A stretch of 64,000 nucleotides of DNA from an uncultured Dehalococcoidia bacterium (GTDB taxonomy: Bacteria > Chloroflexota > Dehalococcoidia > Lucifugimonadales > UBA3495), in the NCBI GenBank assembly GCA_951812625.1, contig CATOSP010000001.1, positions 326,065-390,064 of the forward strand. Reading direction: 5' to 3'. A program made the translations under genes and the position numbers. This document shows, in pieces, positions 8,942-16,465 of the stretch. The notes below the pieces were generated by a model. The model did not search any database. It had not been told where the DNA came from and saw only the letters and a program-made list of their open reading frames with translations. Every line of letters starts with the position of its first letter. Within the stretch, counting starts at the first letter, position 1.

Positions 8942-9077
8942 CCCGGAGTCCGCCAAGCTTCCGAATAACATCATGGCCATCCCCCACTCCCTGCGATGGA
9001 AGATCGGCCGGATCCCTCGTAACCGCAAGATTACTCATGGGCCGGAGCCCAATGGGTTTGCCGTCGACGGTATCTAA

Positions 9078-9233
9078 CCCGGGGCTGCGGTCTTCCCGAA
9101 CACTGTCGGGGAAGTGATTCACTCGCTCAGGGCGACAGACTGGGACAGCGAGGCAGTGGTACCGGAGGTGTGGAGGAACGCCGATGGAACTGGGGAACAG
9201 GTCTGGGGTGTGACCTGGCCTCTGTACCCTTAA
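9078..9233 (+). pseudogene. Possible 3' relic of an unidentified gene
   Basis: A 51-codon stretch between an in-frame TAA at 9075 and TAA at 9231 has coding-like composition and reads as a protein end (TVGEVIHSLRATDWDSEAVV ... WGVTWPLYP). It lacks a proper start and I do not recognise the family. The rest of 8942-9401 shows nothing else. Confidence 0.2.
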
Positions 9234-9401
9234 ACCCTCAGGATGCGTTATGGACACGTTTGTGGGTACCGACGCCCGCGAGACTATCGGAGGCAGGTCG
9301 CTTTCCTATTGCAATGCCACAACTCTGGCGTCAGGATGTGTGCTGGGAGGGATTGGACCCAATGGGTCCCTCTCATGACATCAAACAATGGAGGTTCCAA
9401 C

Positions 9402-10082
9402 ATGGGCGCCATATCCGTGAACCGGCTGGCGGGTCTGTCCCTCATACTCGGCCCGATAATCGCCTTCGTCTTCTTTCTCATAGAGCCGGGTGGACTACTG
9501 ATAGACAGCGCCGACGTGTCGGACGCTGTTGGCTCCATAACGGCCAAGGGTGCCAACGCCGCGCTGACCAATGTAACCAACATCGGGATAATCCTTGGCC
9601 TGGTCATAATCCTGTCGGGCCTCTATGCGCTAATGCGGAACGTAACCTTGCAGGGCAACGGCAAAGCTTTAGTTCAGATGGGCTTCTTCATGATCTTCAT
9701 CGGACTGACCGGTTGGATTCTAGCCGGCGGCATGGACTTCATTCTGGCCGATGCCCAGACCAGTGACCAGATCATGGGAAGCGTTCCCGTCTACTACATC
9801 GGCTCCGCTCTCCTCTACGCCGGTGGGATTACGCTTGGGTTTGGCGGCTTCATTTTCGCGCTGGGCCTCTCCACGAGAGACGACTTCAACCGGATAATCT
9901 CGCTGTTGGCCGCCCTTGTCAGCCTGGCCGTAATGGTCTTTTTCATAATAGCCGTACTCAGCAACGACGGTCTCGACACCTTTATCACCCTGGCCCGGGG
10001 CTTCTACGTGCTGCTGGTTATCTGGTATGGATATCTGGGCTTCGTACTGATGAACCGGCCCGATCCCGACCTGTGGCAATAG
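9402..10082 (+). CDS. Six-helix integral membrane protein, unknown function
   Basis: 226 residues, mostly hydrophobic, with about six membrane spans at roughly 9-30, 58-80, 89-114, 128-157, 164-185 and 192-216. The general look is that of DUF4386-like bacterial membrane proteins, but I cannot make a firm family call. The ATG at 9402 lies seven bases after GGAGG; an in-frame ATG at 9375 is also possible. The gene stands alone, upstream of the toxin-antitoxin pair. Confidence 0.7.
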   Translation: MGAISVNRLAGLSLILGPIIAFVFFLIEPGGLLIDSADVSDAVGSITAKGANAALTNVTNIGIILGLVIILSGLYALMRNVTLQGNGKALVQMGFFMIFIGLTGWILAGGMDFILADAQTSDQIMGSVPVYYIGSALLYAGGITLGFGGFIFALGLSTRDDFNRIISLLAALVSLAVMVFFIIAVLSNDGLDTFITLARGFYVLLVIWYGYLGFVLMNRPDPDLWQ

Positions 10083-10277
10083 ACAAAGTCTGGGACTTGC
10101 CGGCGGCCGTCCTGAAGTCAACGGGTGAACACGTGGTAGCTCACGAACCAGCCCTCGCCCTCGAATTGTGGCTGGGCAGCTTGTAGGGCCACCCTGCAGC
10201 ATCCCCCAGGATTATGGTAGGACGGCATAGGCGACGGCAACGTTTCCCATGCCATGCCTCAAATCCTCTTCACAAGC

Positions 10278-10295
10278 TGTACGGTAAATCGTACA
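10278..10295. promoter_or_regulatory. Palindromic operator of the toxin-antitoxin pair
   Basis: Perfect inverted repeat TGTACG/CGTACA with a six-base centre, ending eight bases before the toxin GTG start. It is placed where an HTH antitoxin of this family would bind to repress its own operon. A half-site-like GTGTAC follows at the start codon itself. Confidence 0.5.
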
Positions 10296-10303
10296 ATCCT
10301 ACC

Positions 10304-10600
10304 GTGTACACGATCCTGCGCAGCGCGACGTTCGACCGGTGGCTGCGCAGGCTGCGGGATCGCCAGGCGGTGAACCGCATCGTCGCCAGGCTACTGGCAG
10401 CCCAGGATGGACATTTCGGAGACGCGAGACCTGTTGGCGATGGCGTGTCCGAGATGCGGATTCAGCACGGGCCTGGATACCGAGTCTACTTCATCGCGCG
10501 AGGCGCTGAGGTGATCGTCCTCCTCTGCGGCGGCGACAAGGACAGCCAACGTCGAGACATTGAGCGGGCCAAGAGAATGGCGACGGAATGGAGGAGCTAA
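10304..10600 (+). CDS. RelE/ParE-superfamily toxin (HI1419-type)
   Basis: 98-residue toxin of the RelE/ParE superfamily in the branch found upstream of HI1420-like antidotes; relatives are ribosome-dependent mRNA endonucleases. Typical core: FDRWLRRLRDRQAVNRIVARL, then DARPVGDGVSEMRIQHGPGYRVYFIARG and a C-terminal VIVLLCGGDKDSQRRDIERAK, which carries the GGDK motif of the group. The GTG at 10304 fits family length; the open frame to 10214 is unrelated. Its TAA shares one base with the antitoxin ATG (TAATG), so translation is coupled. Toxin-first order is normal for this pair. Confidence 0.87.
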   Translation: MYTILRSATFDRWLRRLRDRQAVNRIVARLLAAQDGHFGDARPVGDGVSEMRIQHGPGYRVYFIARGAEVIVLLCGGDKDSQRRDIERAKRMATEWRS

Positions 10601-10956
10601 TGTCTGAGGAATATCGAAGGTTTGACCCGGCGGACTACGTCAAGTGCGAAGAGGATGTCCGAGGGCTTCTCAGGGCGGCTGCGGATGAGGACCACGGGGA
10701 CGGGGCCGTGATTCGAGCTGCGTTGAAGCACGTCGCCCGGACGCACAACATGAGCACCCTCGCCCGCGACACCGGACTAAACCGAGGCAACCTCTACGAA
10801 GCGTTGTCTGAAGACGGCAACCCCACCCTAACAACGCTGCTGAAGGTCGCCAACGCGTTGGGGCTGCGGCTGCGCCTTGAGCCAGTAGAGATTCCCGTAG
10901 AGGCCCGGCGACCGTCCAAGCGCGGGAATCTCCCGGAAAAGTCGACTTCGACCTAG
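10600..10956 (+). CDS. HTH antitoxin of the HI1420 type
   Basis: 118-residue antidote of the COG3636 kind that neutralises the toxin encoded just upstream and probably represses the operon through the palindrome at 10278. It begins with the family pattern FDPADYVKCEEDVRGLL and contains a lambda-repressor-like HTH: VARTHNMSTLARDTGLNRGNLYEALS, followed by GNPTLTTLLKVANALGLRLRLEP. ATG 10600 overlaps the toxin stop and follows GGAGGAG. The C-terminal 20 residues are basic and likely disordered. Confidence 0.88.
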   Translation: MSEEYRRFDPADYVKCEEDVRGLLRAAADEDHGDGAVIRAALKHVARTHNMSTLARDTGLNRGNLYEALSEDGNPTLTTLLKVANALGLRLRLEPVEIPVEARRPSKRGNLPEKSTST

Positions 10957-11168
10957 CCTCGGCCTCGTTATCGCACGGTTAGAGTGACGTGTGCCGCTCA
11001 CCAACATGCCAATGTGAGATTGGTTCGGTGTCCACGGGAAATCGAAGCGCGTCGTCGTGCTGAAGGGAGACTGCAAGCGTTGATTCACGAATACGGGAAG
11101 CCTCCAATCAGGATGTACCTGGGTGATCAACGGTTGCTTGCCGTTGCCGATTCCCGCCAGGAGGATTC

Positions 11169-11342
11169 TTAAAAGCCATCGGAGCCCGAAGCAACCGCCA
11201 CACCCTGGCACTCCCCCGCCGTGCCCGCCGGCACACGCGCAACCACCCTGCCCAACCTATCGGCAAGCCGCTCCTCTACCCTTTCCCAGGTAGTACTAGC
11301 TTTGCACTCCCATCCAGAACCCGGCGCAGGGTCAGTAGTCAC
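11169..11342 (-). CDS. Small protein coupled to the HEPN-like gene
   Basis: A 57-codon frame starts with GTG overlapping the TGA of the upstream gene (GTGA, four-base overlap), the usual arrangement for translational coupling. The product (VTTDPAPGSGWECKASTTWE... ending VAVASGSDGF) is unrecognised; it has a predicted helix near residues 19-37 and two cysteines. It could be a small partner of the HEPN-like protein or a chance frame. Beyond its end (10957-11168) I see nothing. Confidence 0.3.
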   Translation of the reverse strand: MTTDPAPGSGWECKASTTWERVEERLADRLGRVVARVPAGTAGECQGVAVASGSDGF

Positions 11343-12604
11343 AGCCTACCGTAAAGCATGACCTGCGCTGCCGTTTGAGACAGTGGGAGAAGCCACGGAG
11401 ACAATCGTGAGTGATTGGCGGTGGTTGGCGCTATCGTTGTCGACTGCCGCGACTCGCGTGCGTGAACTAGCGCGTTCCTAACCCGATGCAAAGCGTGCGA
11501 AAACTGCCTATTCCAAGATTGTACAAAATCTTCATAGCCGGCAGATGTACTCACAATCGCCGGTAGAATGAAACCTCCATCTAGCTCAACTTCTTCGGAA
11601 AAAGCGTCCAGAGATCCGTCCAACACATCCCACATCTCCTTGAGGTCTACACACTCTTCAATCATTTCGTTTATTTTTACTTCGTCAGACCTCCTTTCTG
11701 CGGAGATGGCGTCCAGTATCTGTTGAGCCACTCTGTCAGGGCGGGAGACGGCATCGGGAGCGACAATTGCTCGTTCGATGTCACGTCGGACGTTGGCCTT
11801 GACATGATAGAACCCGGCGTATTCCAGTATCTGGTAGTAGTGGATAAACCTGAGGAAAGGGTCACCTCTCCGAGCACTTTCCCAGAGAATTAGGAGGTGT
11901 TGGTCTATATCTTGCCCAGACAGGGTGTCTGGAAAGTACCCCAAATGTGGCGGATGGGGATCATCGACCTTATGGGACACAATTTGCTCTTCGTGGATGA
12001 GGATCGTGGGGGTATGCCGATCGAAATAAGACATGTGGAAATTGAGGTTGCGGGCAAGATCCCCTATGCGGTCATCGTCGTAGTCATCAATCCCACGTAT
12101 CCAGAACGACGTAGGCTTCCCATTAGTAACGTAGTCAGAGTCTGGATGGGCTTCTCGCGTGTGTTCGAACCGATAGAATGGTAGGAGGTTGCGAAAGCCT
12201 GAACCTGCTGGGCTACCTGAAGGTCTTGCCCTTTGTGCGATGGCCATAAGCCTCGAGCTAGATGGCCCAAACCTACAGTGGTAGCAGTTCCCTTTATGCC
12301 GAAACTCAAAGCTCCTCTCCAGAAGGCGGTTCTCCTTCTCTATCACTGTAAAGATGACTTCAAACTCCCTTGTGTCTTCATGCCAGATAGCGGTGAACCG
12401 AGGAGGCAACCGCACAGCATTCAGGGCTTCAAACAGTTCTTCATCGTCACTGCGCAGGGGAATTTCGATGGCTTCCTCTCCCCATGCCCGAATAACCGAG
12501 GGGTCTCGTTCCCCCGTTCTGACCTCGGCTTCGGGGTTACGACAAAGAAACGCCTGCAACTTTGCACGAAGGTAGTTCGCCTCAGCTTCGTTTAATGAAT
12601 CCAT
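11339..12604 (-). CDS. Large hypothetical protein with C-terminal HEPN-like Rx4H motif
   Basis: 421 residues, cytosolic, no recognised N-terminal family. The last third is helical and contains HALHRVRNALVHARESR; the Arg376-x4-His381 spacing is the catalytic signature of HEPN RNase domains, preceded by helices such as FIHYYQILEYAGFYHVKANVRRDIERA. The N-terminal part has a beta-rich look (FTAIWHEDTREFEVIFTVIE). HEPN proteins often act in toxin-antitoxin or antiviral systems, and this one follows a toxin-antitoxin pair and a GTGA-coupled small frame, so a defence role is possible but unproven. ATG 12604 was chosen; an earlier start at 12622 exists. Its codon use is less GC-rich than its neighbours. 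Confidence 0.6.
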   Translation of the reverse strand: MDSLNEAEANYLRAKLQAFLCRNPEAEVRTGERDPSVIRAWGEEAIEIPLRSDDEELFEALNAVRLPPRFTAIWHEDTREFEVIFTVIEKENRLLERSFEFRHKGNCYHCRFGPSSSRLMAIAQRARPSGSPAGSGFRNLLPFYRFEHTREAHPDSDYVTNGKPTSFWIRGIDDYDDDRIGDLARNLNFHMSYFDRHTPTILIHEEQIVSHKVDDPHPPHLGYFPDTLSGQDIDQHLLILWESARRGDPFLRFIHYYQILEYAGFYHVKANVRRDIERAIVAPDAVSRPDRVAQQILDAISAERRSDEVKINEMIEECVDLKEMWDVLDGSLDAFSEEVELDGGFILPAIVSTSAGYEDFVQSWNRQFSHALHRVRNALVHARESRQSTTIAPTTANHSRLSPWLLPLSQTAAQVMLYGRL

Positions 12605-12729
12605 CCTTGAGTCTCGCCTCACTTACGTATTATTGAAGCCCACAGCACACTTGAAAAACTCGAGAATCTAGAACCTCATTCGCATTCTAACAAAGGGGCG
12701 GAATCGAGACAGGCGGCGGCGATAAAAAG

Positions 12730-12803
12730 TGGGCCGTGTGGGGGTCGAACCCACGACACCCGGATTAAAAGTCCGGTGCTCTGCCGAACTGAGCTAACGG
12801 CCC
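12730..12803 (-). tRNA. tRNA-Lys (anticodon TTT)
   Basis: Complete cloverleaf on the minus strand: acceptor GGGCCGT/ACGGCCC, D arm GCTC/GAGC, anticodon stem CCGGA/TCCGG with loop CTTTTAA, T arm GTGGG/CCCAC with TTCGACC. 74 bases with discriminator A; the CCA end is not encoded. Confidence 0.95.
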
Positions 12804-13107
12804 ATGAATCTGAGGGGGCTGGAGGGGCGAAGAGCCGTCCTGCCAATGGCCAAACGGCTAACTTCTTATAACGATTCTAGCAAGCTGCCCATGCACCCCG
12901 CAACATACCCTCGGTCCACGTGGCCGCGTCCCTGGTTTTCTGGTCTGATTTGCTGACACGCAGCCCCTTTCCAACCCCGGCCCCGCTGCCCTATCATATC
13001 TTCACGGAGAGGACCCGGGTGACGGCAACTTCGGGGGTTGCCCGTCACCCGGAACTTGGCAACTGCGGCGGAACAGGCGAAAGCCCAACCCCGGTCATGG
13101 CCGGGGA

Positions 13108-13372
13108 AAATGTCCGGTCAGTCGGCCACGGACTACCATACTTGACCGGATCTGTCCGGAAAAACAGGATTTCCTTCTCCAGCGGGGGAGATTGGACGGG
13201 GCGTCCACCCGGGGTGGGCCTGCCCCCCTGGTCGTGGACAGGCTTTTCGCGGTGGCAACGGTTGGACCAGCCGGACAACCCGGCCACCGCACCAGCACAG
13301 GTGAAAATGTCCGGATATGACCGGATCTGTCCGGAAAAACGGGATTTTCCTGCTCCAGCGGGAAGACTGGTC
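13108..13372 (+). repeat. Two copies of the phased TGnCCGGA repeat
   Basis: In the 770-base gene-free stretch before the rel gene, two related blocks (about 13108-13197 and 13304-13372) share 10-base units of the form TGnCCGGAnn in tandem (TGACCGGATC then TGTCCGGAAA) followed by AACnGGATTT and TCCAGCGGG. The second block has three units in a row from 13309. The same unit recurs at 49561-49730. Nothing else is evident between 12804 and 13572 except a CATAAT box near 13427. Confidence 0.65.
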
Positions 13373-13572
13373 TGGGTGCCCGGCCCCGGCGCGGGTGGGG
13401 CGTACCGGTCAGGTCGGCGGCGTTTCCCATAATATTCGGTAAACTCGAACATCGCCCAAGCGTGGCATTTGCAGGACATTGGGAGTACAATGCTCTGAAC
13501 CCATAATCCGACAGCTATATTTCGACATTAACGGCACGGTGATCCGATCATACCGGCTGGAGTAGATGATCA

Positions 13573-15840
13573 GTGGTAGCCACGACCGACGCCGATGTCC
13601 TCATCGACCGGGTCTCCGGTTATCTCCCCGAACACGCTATCGAAACGGTCAGGCGGGCCTACGACTTCGCCGATAAGTGCCATGATGGACAGATGCGGCG
13701 GTCCGGCGAGCCCTATATCGCCCATCCCCTCCAGACCGCACTCTTCCTGGCCGACCTCAACCTCGACGTTCACACCATCAGCGCTGCCCTCCTCCATGAT
13801 GTAGTTGAAGACTGCGGCGTCACCCTCGAAGACCTCATCGACCGGTTCGGCGATGAAGTCGCCCTGCTCGTGGACGGTGTTACCAAGCTCACCCGGATGG
13901 ACGTGCGCCTCCAGCAGCCCGGCACGGGCCAGGACGTCTCTAACGGGGACGGACCCCATACGCGTGAATCGGCCCAGAACCGGGTATCGAGCGACGTTAT
14001 CAGTGAGCAGGACCAGCTTTACTCCGAGAGCCTGCGCAAGATGCTCGTGGCCATGGCCGAGGACATCCGCGTCGTCCTCATCAAGCTGGCCGACCGCCTC
14101 CACAACATGCAGACCCTGGACGCCCTGCCCGAGGAGAAGCGCAAGCGCATCGCCCAGGAAACCCTGGACATCTACTCCCCCCTGGCGCACCGCCTCGGCA
14201 TCTGGGAAATCAAGTGGCGTCTCGACGACCTCGCCTTCCGCCACCTGAACGAGACCCGCTACCGTGAGATCTCCAGAATGCTGGCCTCCAAGCGGGTGCA
14301 GCGGGAAGAGTACGTCGAGAAGGTGGCCGACCACCTGCGCGAGGAGATGGAGCGGTTCAACCTCGCCGGCGAGGTGGTGGGACGGCCCAAGGGCATCTAC
14401 AGCACCTACCAGAAGATGGAGCGGTACGCGGCCCAGGGCAAGGAGCTGCGCGAGATCTACGACCTCTACGCCCTCCGCGTCATCGTCAATACCAAGGAGG
14501 ACTGCTACAAGACCCTCGGCGTCATCCACCAGCTATGGCATCCCATTCCGGGCCAGTTCGACGACTACATCGCCAACCCCAAGGAGAACATGTACCAGGC
14601 CCTCCACACCACGGTCATATGCGAGGGCGGGACTCCCTTGGAAGTGCAGATAAAGACCTACGACCTGCACTATCTGGCCGAGTACGGCGTCGCCGCCCAC
14701 TGGCGGTACAAGGAAGGCAAGGCCGGGGACAACAACTTCGAGGAGAAGATGGCCTGGCTGCGTCAACTGCTGGAGTGGCAGCGGGAGATGGCCGGGACCG
14801 CCGAGTTCCTGGAGTCGGTCAAGCATGACATCTTCCGCGACCAGGTGTTCGTCTACACCCCCAAGGGCGACATCGTCGAGCTTACCTCCGGCTCCACTCC
14901 AATAGACTTCGGCTACAAGATTCACACCGACCTTGGCCACCGGTGCATCGGCGCGAAGGTGAACGGGCGGCTCGTATCCCTGGACACGTCGCTGCAGAAC
15001 GGCGACACGGTGGAAATCCTGGCATCCAAGGAGCAGCGGGGACCCAGCCTGGACTGGCTCAACCCCAACCGTGGTTACGTCCGGTCGGCCACGGCCCGTC
15101 AGAAAGTGCGCCAGTGGTTCCGCCGCCAGGCGCGGGGCGCGAATATCCAGCGGGGCCGCGAGCTCATGAAGCGGGAGTTGCGTAGGCTCAACCAGCAGTT
15201 GGACAACGACGAGATACTGTCCCTGTGCAAGTACGACAACATGGACGAGCTCCTGGCCAACCTCGGATCGGGCGGCATATCCGAGAGCCAGTTGGCCCAT
15301 CGGCTAGCCCAGTCCAAGCAGGTTACCGATGCCCAGGTGCAGGCCCCCAAGCCCAATCTCCCGCTCTCCAGCCCAAGCTCAGGCATCTCGGTCCTCGGCG
15401 TCGGAGACCTCCTGATCCGCATGGCGCGCTGCTGCAACCCGATACCGGGAGACGACATCGTCGGGTTCATAACCCGCTCCCGGGGCGTCACGGTGCACAA
15501 GCAGGGATGCGTCAGCCTGAACAACGAAGATGAGCCGGACCGGATCGTCAACGTCGACTGGGGCGAGACCCACCACCTCTACCCTGTCAGGATCGAGATG
15601 CGGGCCTACGACCGGGTCGGGCTGCTGCGGGACGTCACCCTCCGGGTCTCGGAGGAGCACGTCAACATCGCCTCGGTGATCACCAAGGAACACCAGGACG
15701 GGACCGTGACCATGGAACTGACCCTCCACACCACGGGCCTGGACCAGTTGGGGAAGATATTCTCCAAGCTCGAGGGCATCCGCAGCGTCTTCTCAGTCAC
15801 CCGCCACCGCTCCGCCCTCTCCCCCGCGATGGTCGACTGA
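13573..15840 (+). CDS. rel: Bifunctional (p)ppGpp synthetase/hydrolase (Rel)
   Basis: 755 residues, the long RelA/SpoT-type enzyme that makes and breaks the alarmone (p)ppGpp in the stringent response. Order: HD hydrolase with His51, His75-Asp76 and KLADRLHNM; synthetase with GRPKGIYSTYQKM, YDLYALRVIV and ENMYQALHTTV; TGS (VYTPKGDIVELTSGSTPIDF); a zinc-finger region CCNPIPGDDIVGF; and a C-terminal ACT domain. Both active sites look intact. A stretch of about 35 residues (roughly 110-145) rich in Gly/Ser/Asp is inserted in the hydrolase domain just before LRKMLVAMAEDIRV. GTG start at 13573, with GGAG 11 bases before it. Confidence 0.95.
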   Translation: MVATTDADVLIDRVSGYLPEHAIETVRRAYDFADKCHDGQMRRSGEPYIAHPLQTALFLADLNLDVHTISAALLHDVVEDCGVTLEDLIDRFGDEVALLVDGVTKLTRMDVRLQQPGTGQDVSNGDGPHTRESAQNRVSSDVISEQDQLYSESLRKMLVAMAEDIRVVLIKLADRLHNMQTLDALPEEKRKRIAQETLDIYSPLAHRLGIWEIKWRLDDLAFRHLNETRYREISRMLASKRVQREEYVEKVADHLREEMERFNLAGEVVGRPKGIYSTYQKMERYAAQGKELREIYDLYALRVIVNTKEDCYKTLGVIHQLWHPIPGQFDDYIANPKENMYQALHTTVICEGGTPLEVQIKTYDLHYLAEYGVAAHWRYKEGKAGDNNFEEKMAWLRQLLEWQREMAGTAEFLESVKHDIFRDQVFVYTPKGDIVELTSGSTPIDFGYKIHTDLGHRCIGAKVNGRLVSLDTSLQNGDTVEILASKEQRGPSLDWLNPNRGYVRSATARQKVRQWFRRQARGANIQRGRELMKRELRRLNQQLDNDEILSLCKYDNMDELLANLGSGGISESQLAHRLAQSKQVTDAQVQAPKPNLPLSSPSSGISVLGVGDLLIRMARCCNPIPGDDIVGFITRSRGVTVHKQGCVSLNNEDEPDRIVNVDWGETHHLYPVRIEMRAYDRVGLLRDVTLRVSEEHVNIASVITKEHQDGTVTMELTLHTTGLDQLGKIFSKLEGIRSVFSVTRHRSALSPAMVD

Positions 15841-15876
15841 AGCGTCAGCTCCCAACCCGCCCATCGCCACTAGGCA

Positions 15877-15900
15877 TCAGACGCGAGAGTCCGCGTCTGA
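15877..15900 (+). terminator. Hairpin after rel
   Basis: Nine-base perfect stem TCAGACGCG/CGCGTCTGA with a six-base loop, 36 bases after the rel stop codon. No T-run follows. Confidence 0.45.
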
Positions 15901-15971
15901 CTCAGCCCTGCCGGCCCCAGCCTTGCAACACTCCTACCCGGACCCCGTCTACCCCGCGTCCTTCTTTCCCG

Positions 15972-15977
15972 TATAAT
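15972..15977 (+). promoter_or_regulatory. Probable -10 box before ridA-like gene
   Basis: Perfect TATAAT 62 bases before the RidA start codon. No clear -35 box at 16-18 bases. Confidence 0.4.
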
Positions 15978-16039
15978 CCCCACGCGGGCAGTACGTCCGC
16001 TTGAGACTGACCCCTAGAAACTGCACCGAGGAGGCTATC

Positions 16040-16438
16040 ATGGCTGACAGAACGCCCATCATACCCGCTGGCATCTCTCCCAACCCAGCCCTGTCGCCGG
16101 GAATCCAGGTCGGGGAGTGGCTGTTCATCTCCGGCAGCGTGGCCAATGACGCCAGCGGCACCCTGGTCGGACCCGGAGACTGCGAGGCCCAGTCCCGGCA
16201 GGTCATGACCAACATCCAGACCATCGCGGCGGCCGCCGGAGCGTCAATGGCCGACGTGGTCAAGATCACCTGCTTCCTGACCGACGTCGCCAACTACGGG
16301 GCCTACGGAAGGGTCCGCTCCGAGTTCTTCCCCCAGGACCCGCCGGCCAGCTCGACGGTCATCGTGGCGGGGCTGGTGCGCCCGGAGTACCTGGTAGAGG
16401 TCGAGGCCATCGTCCGGATTCCCGGCGGCGGAAGCTGA
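16040..16438 (+). CDS. RidA/YjgF/UK114 family protein
   Basis: 132-residue small trimeric protein of the RidA family; the archetype hydrolyses reactive enamine/imine intermediates released by PLP enzymes. Family pattern: PGIQVGEWLFISGSVA, QVMTNIQTIAAAAGASMADVVKITCFLTD, and the end PASSTVIVAGLVRPEYLVEVEAIV. The position of the substrate-binding Arg of true RidA (usually in PARS-type motifs) is occupied by PPASSTV, so this belongs to another Rid subgroup. ATG 16040 follows GGAGG by about six bases. A second, distinct RidA lies at 17682-18071. Confidence 0.85.
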   Translation: MADRTPIIPAGISPNPALSPGIQVGEWLFISGSVANDASGTLVGPGDCEAQSRQVMTNIQTIAAAAGASMADVVKITCFLTDVANYGAYGRVRSEFFPQDPPASSTVIVAGLVRPEYLVEVEAIVRIPGGGS

Positions 16439-16465
16439 CCGGCACGTGCGCCCAGGGGCCGCACC

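Noticed and set aside
9170..9766. A 198-codon plus-strand frame overlapping the six-helix membrane protein gene
   Set aside because: The hydrophobic, well-started frame at 9402 is the real one; the other lacks coding character.
13570..14529. A 319-codon frame antisense to rel
   Set aside because: Mirror frame caused by high GC in the third codon position; the plus-strand Rel protein is unmistakable.
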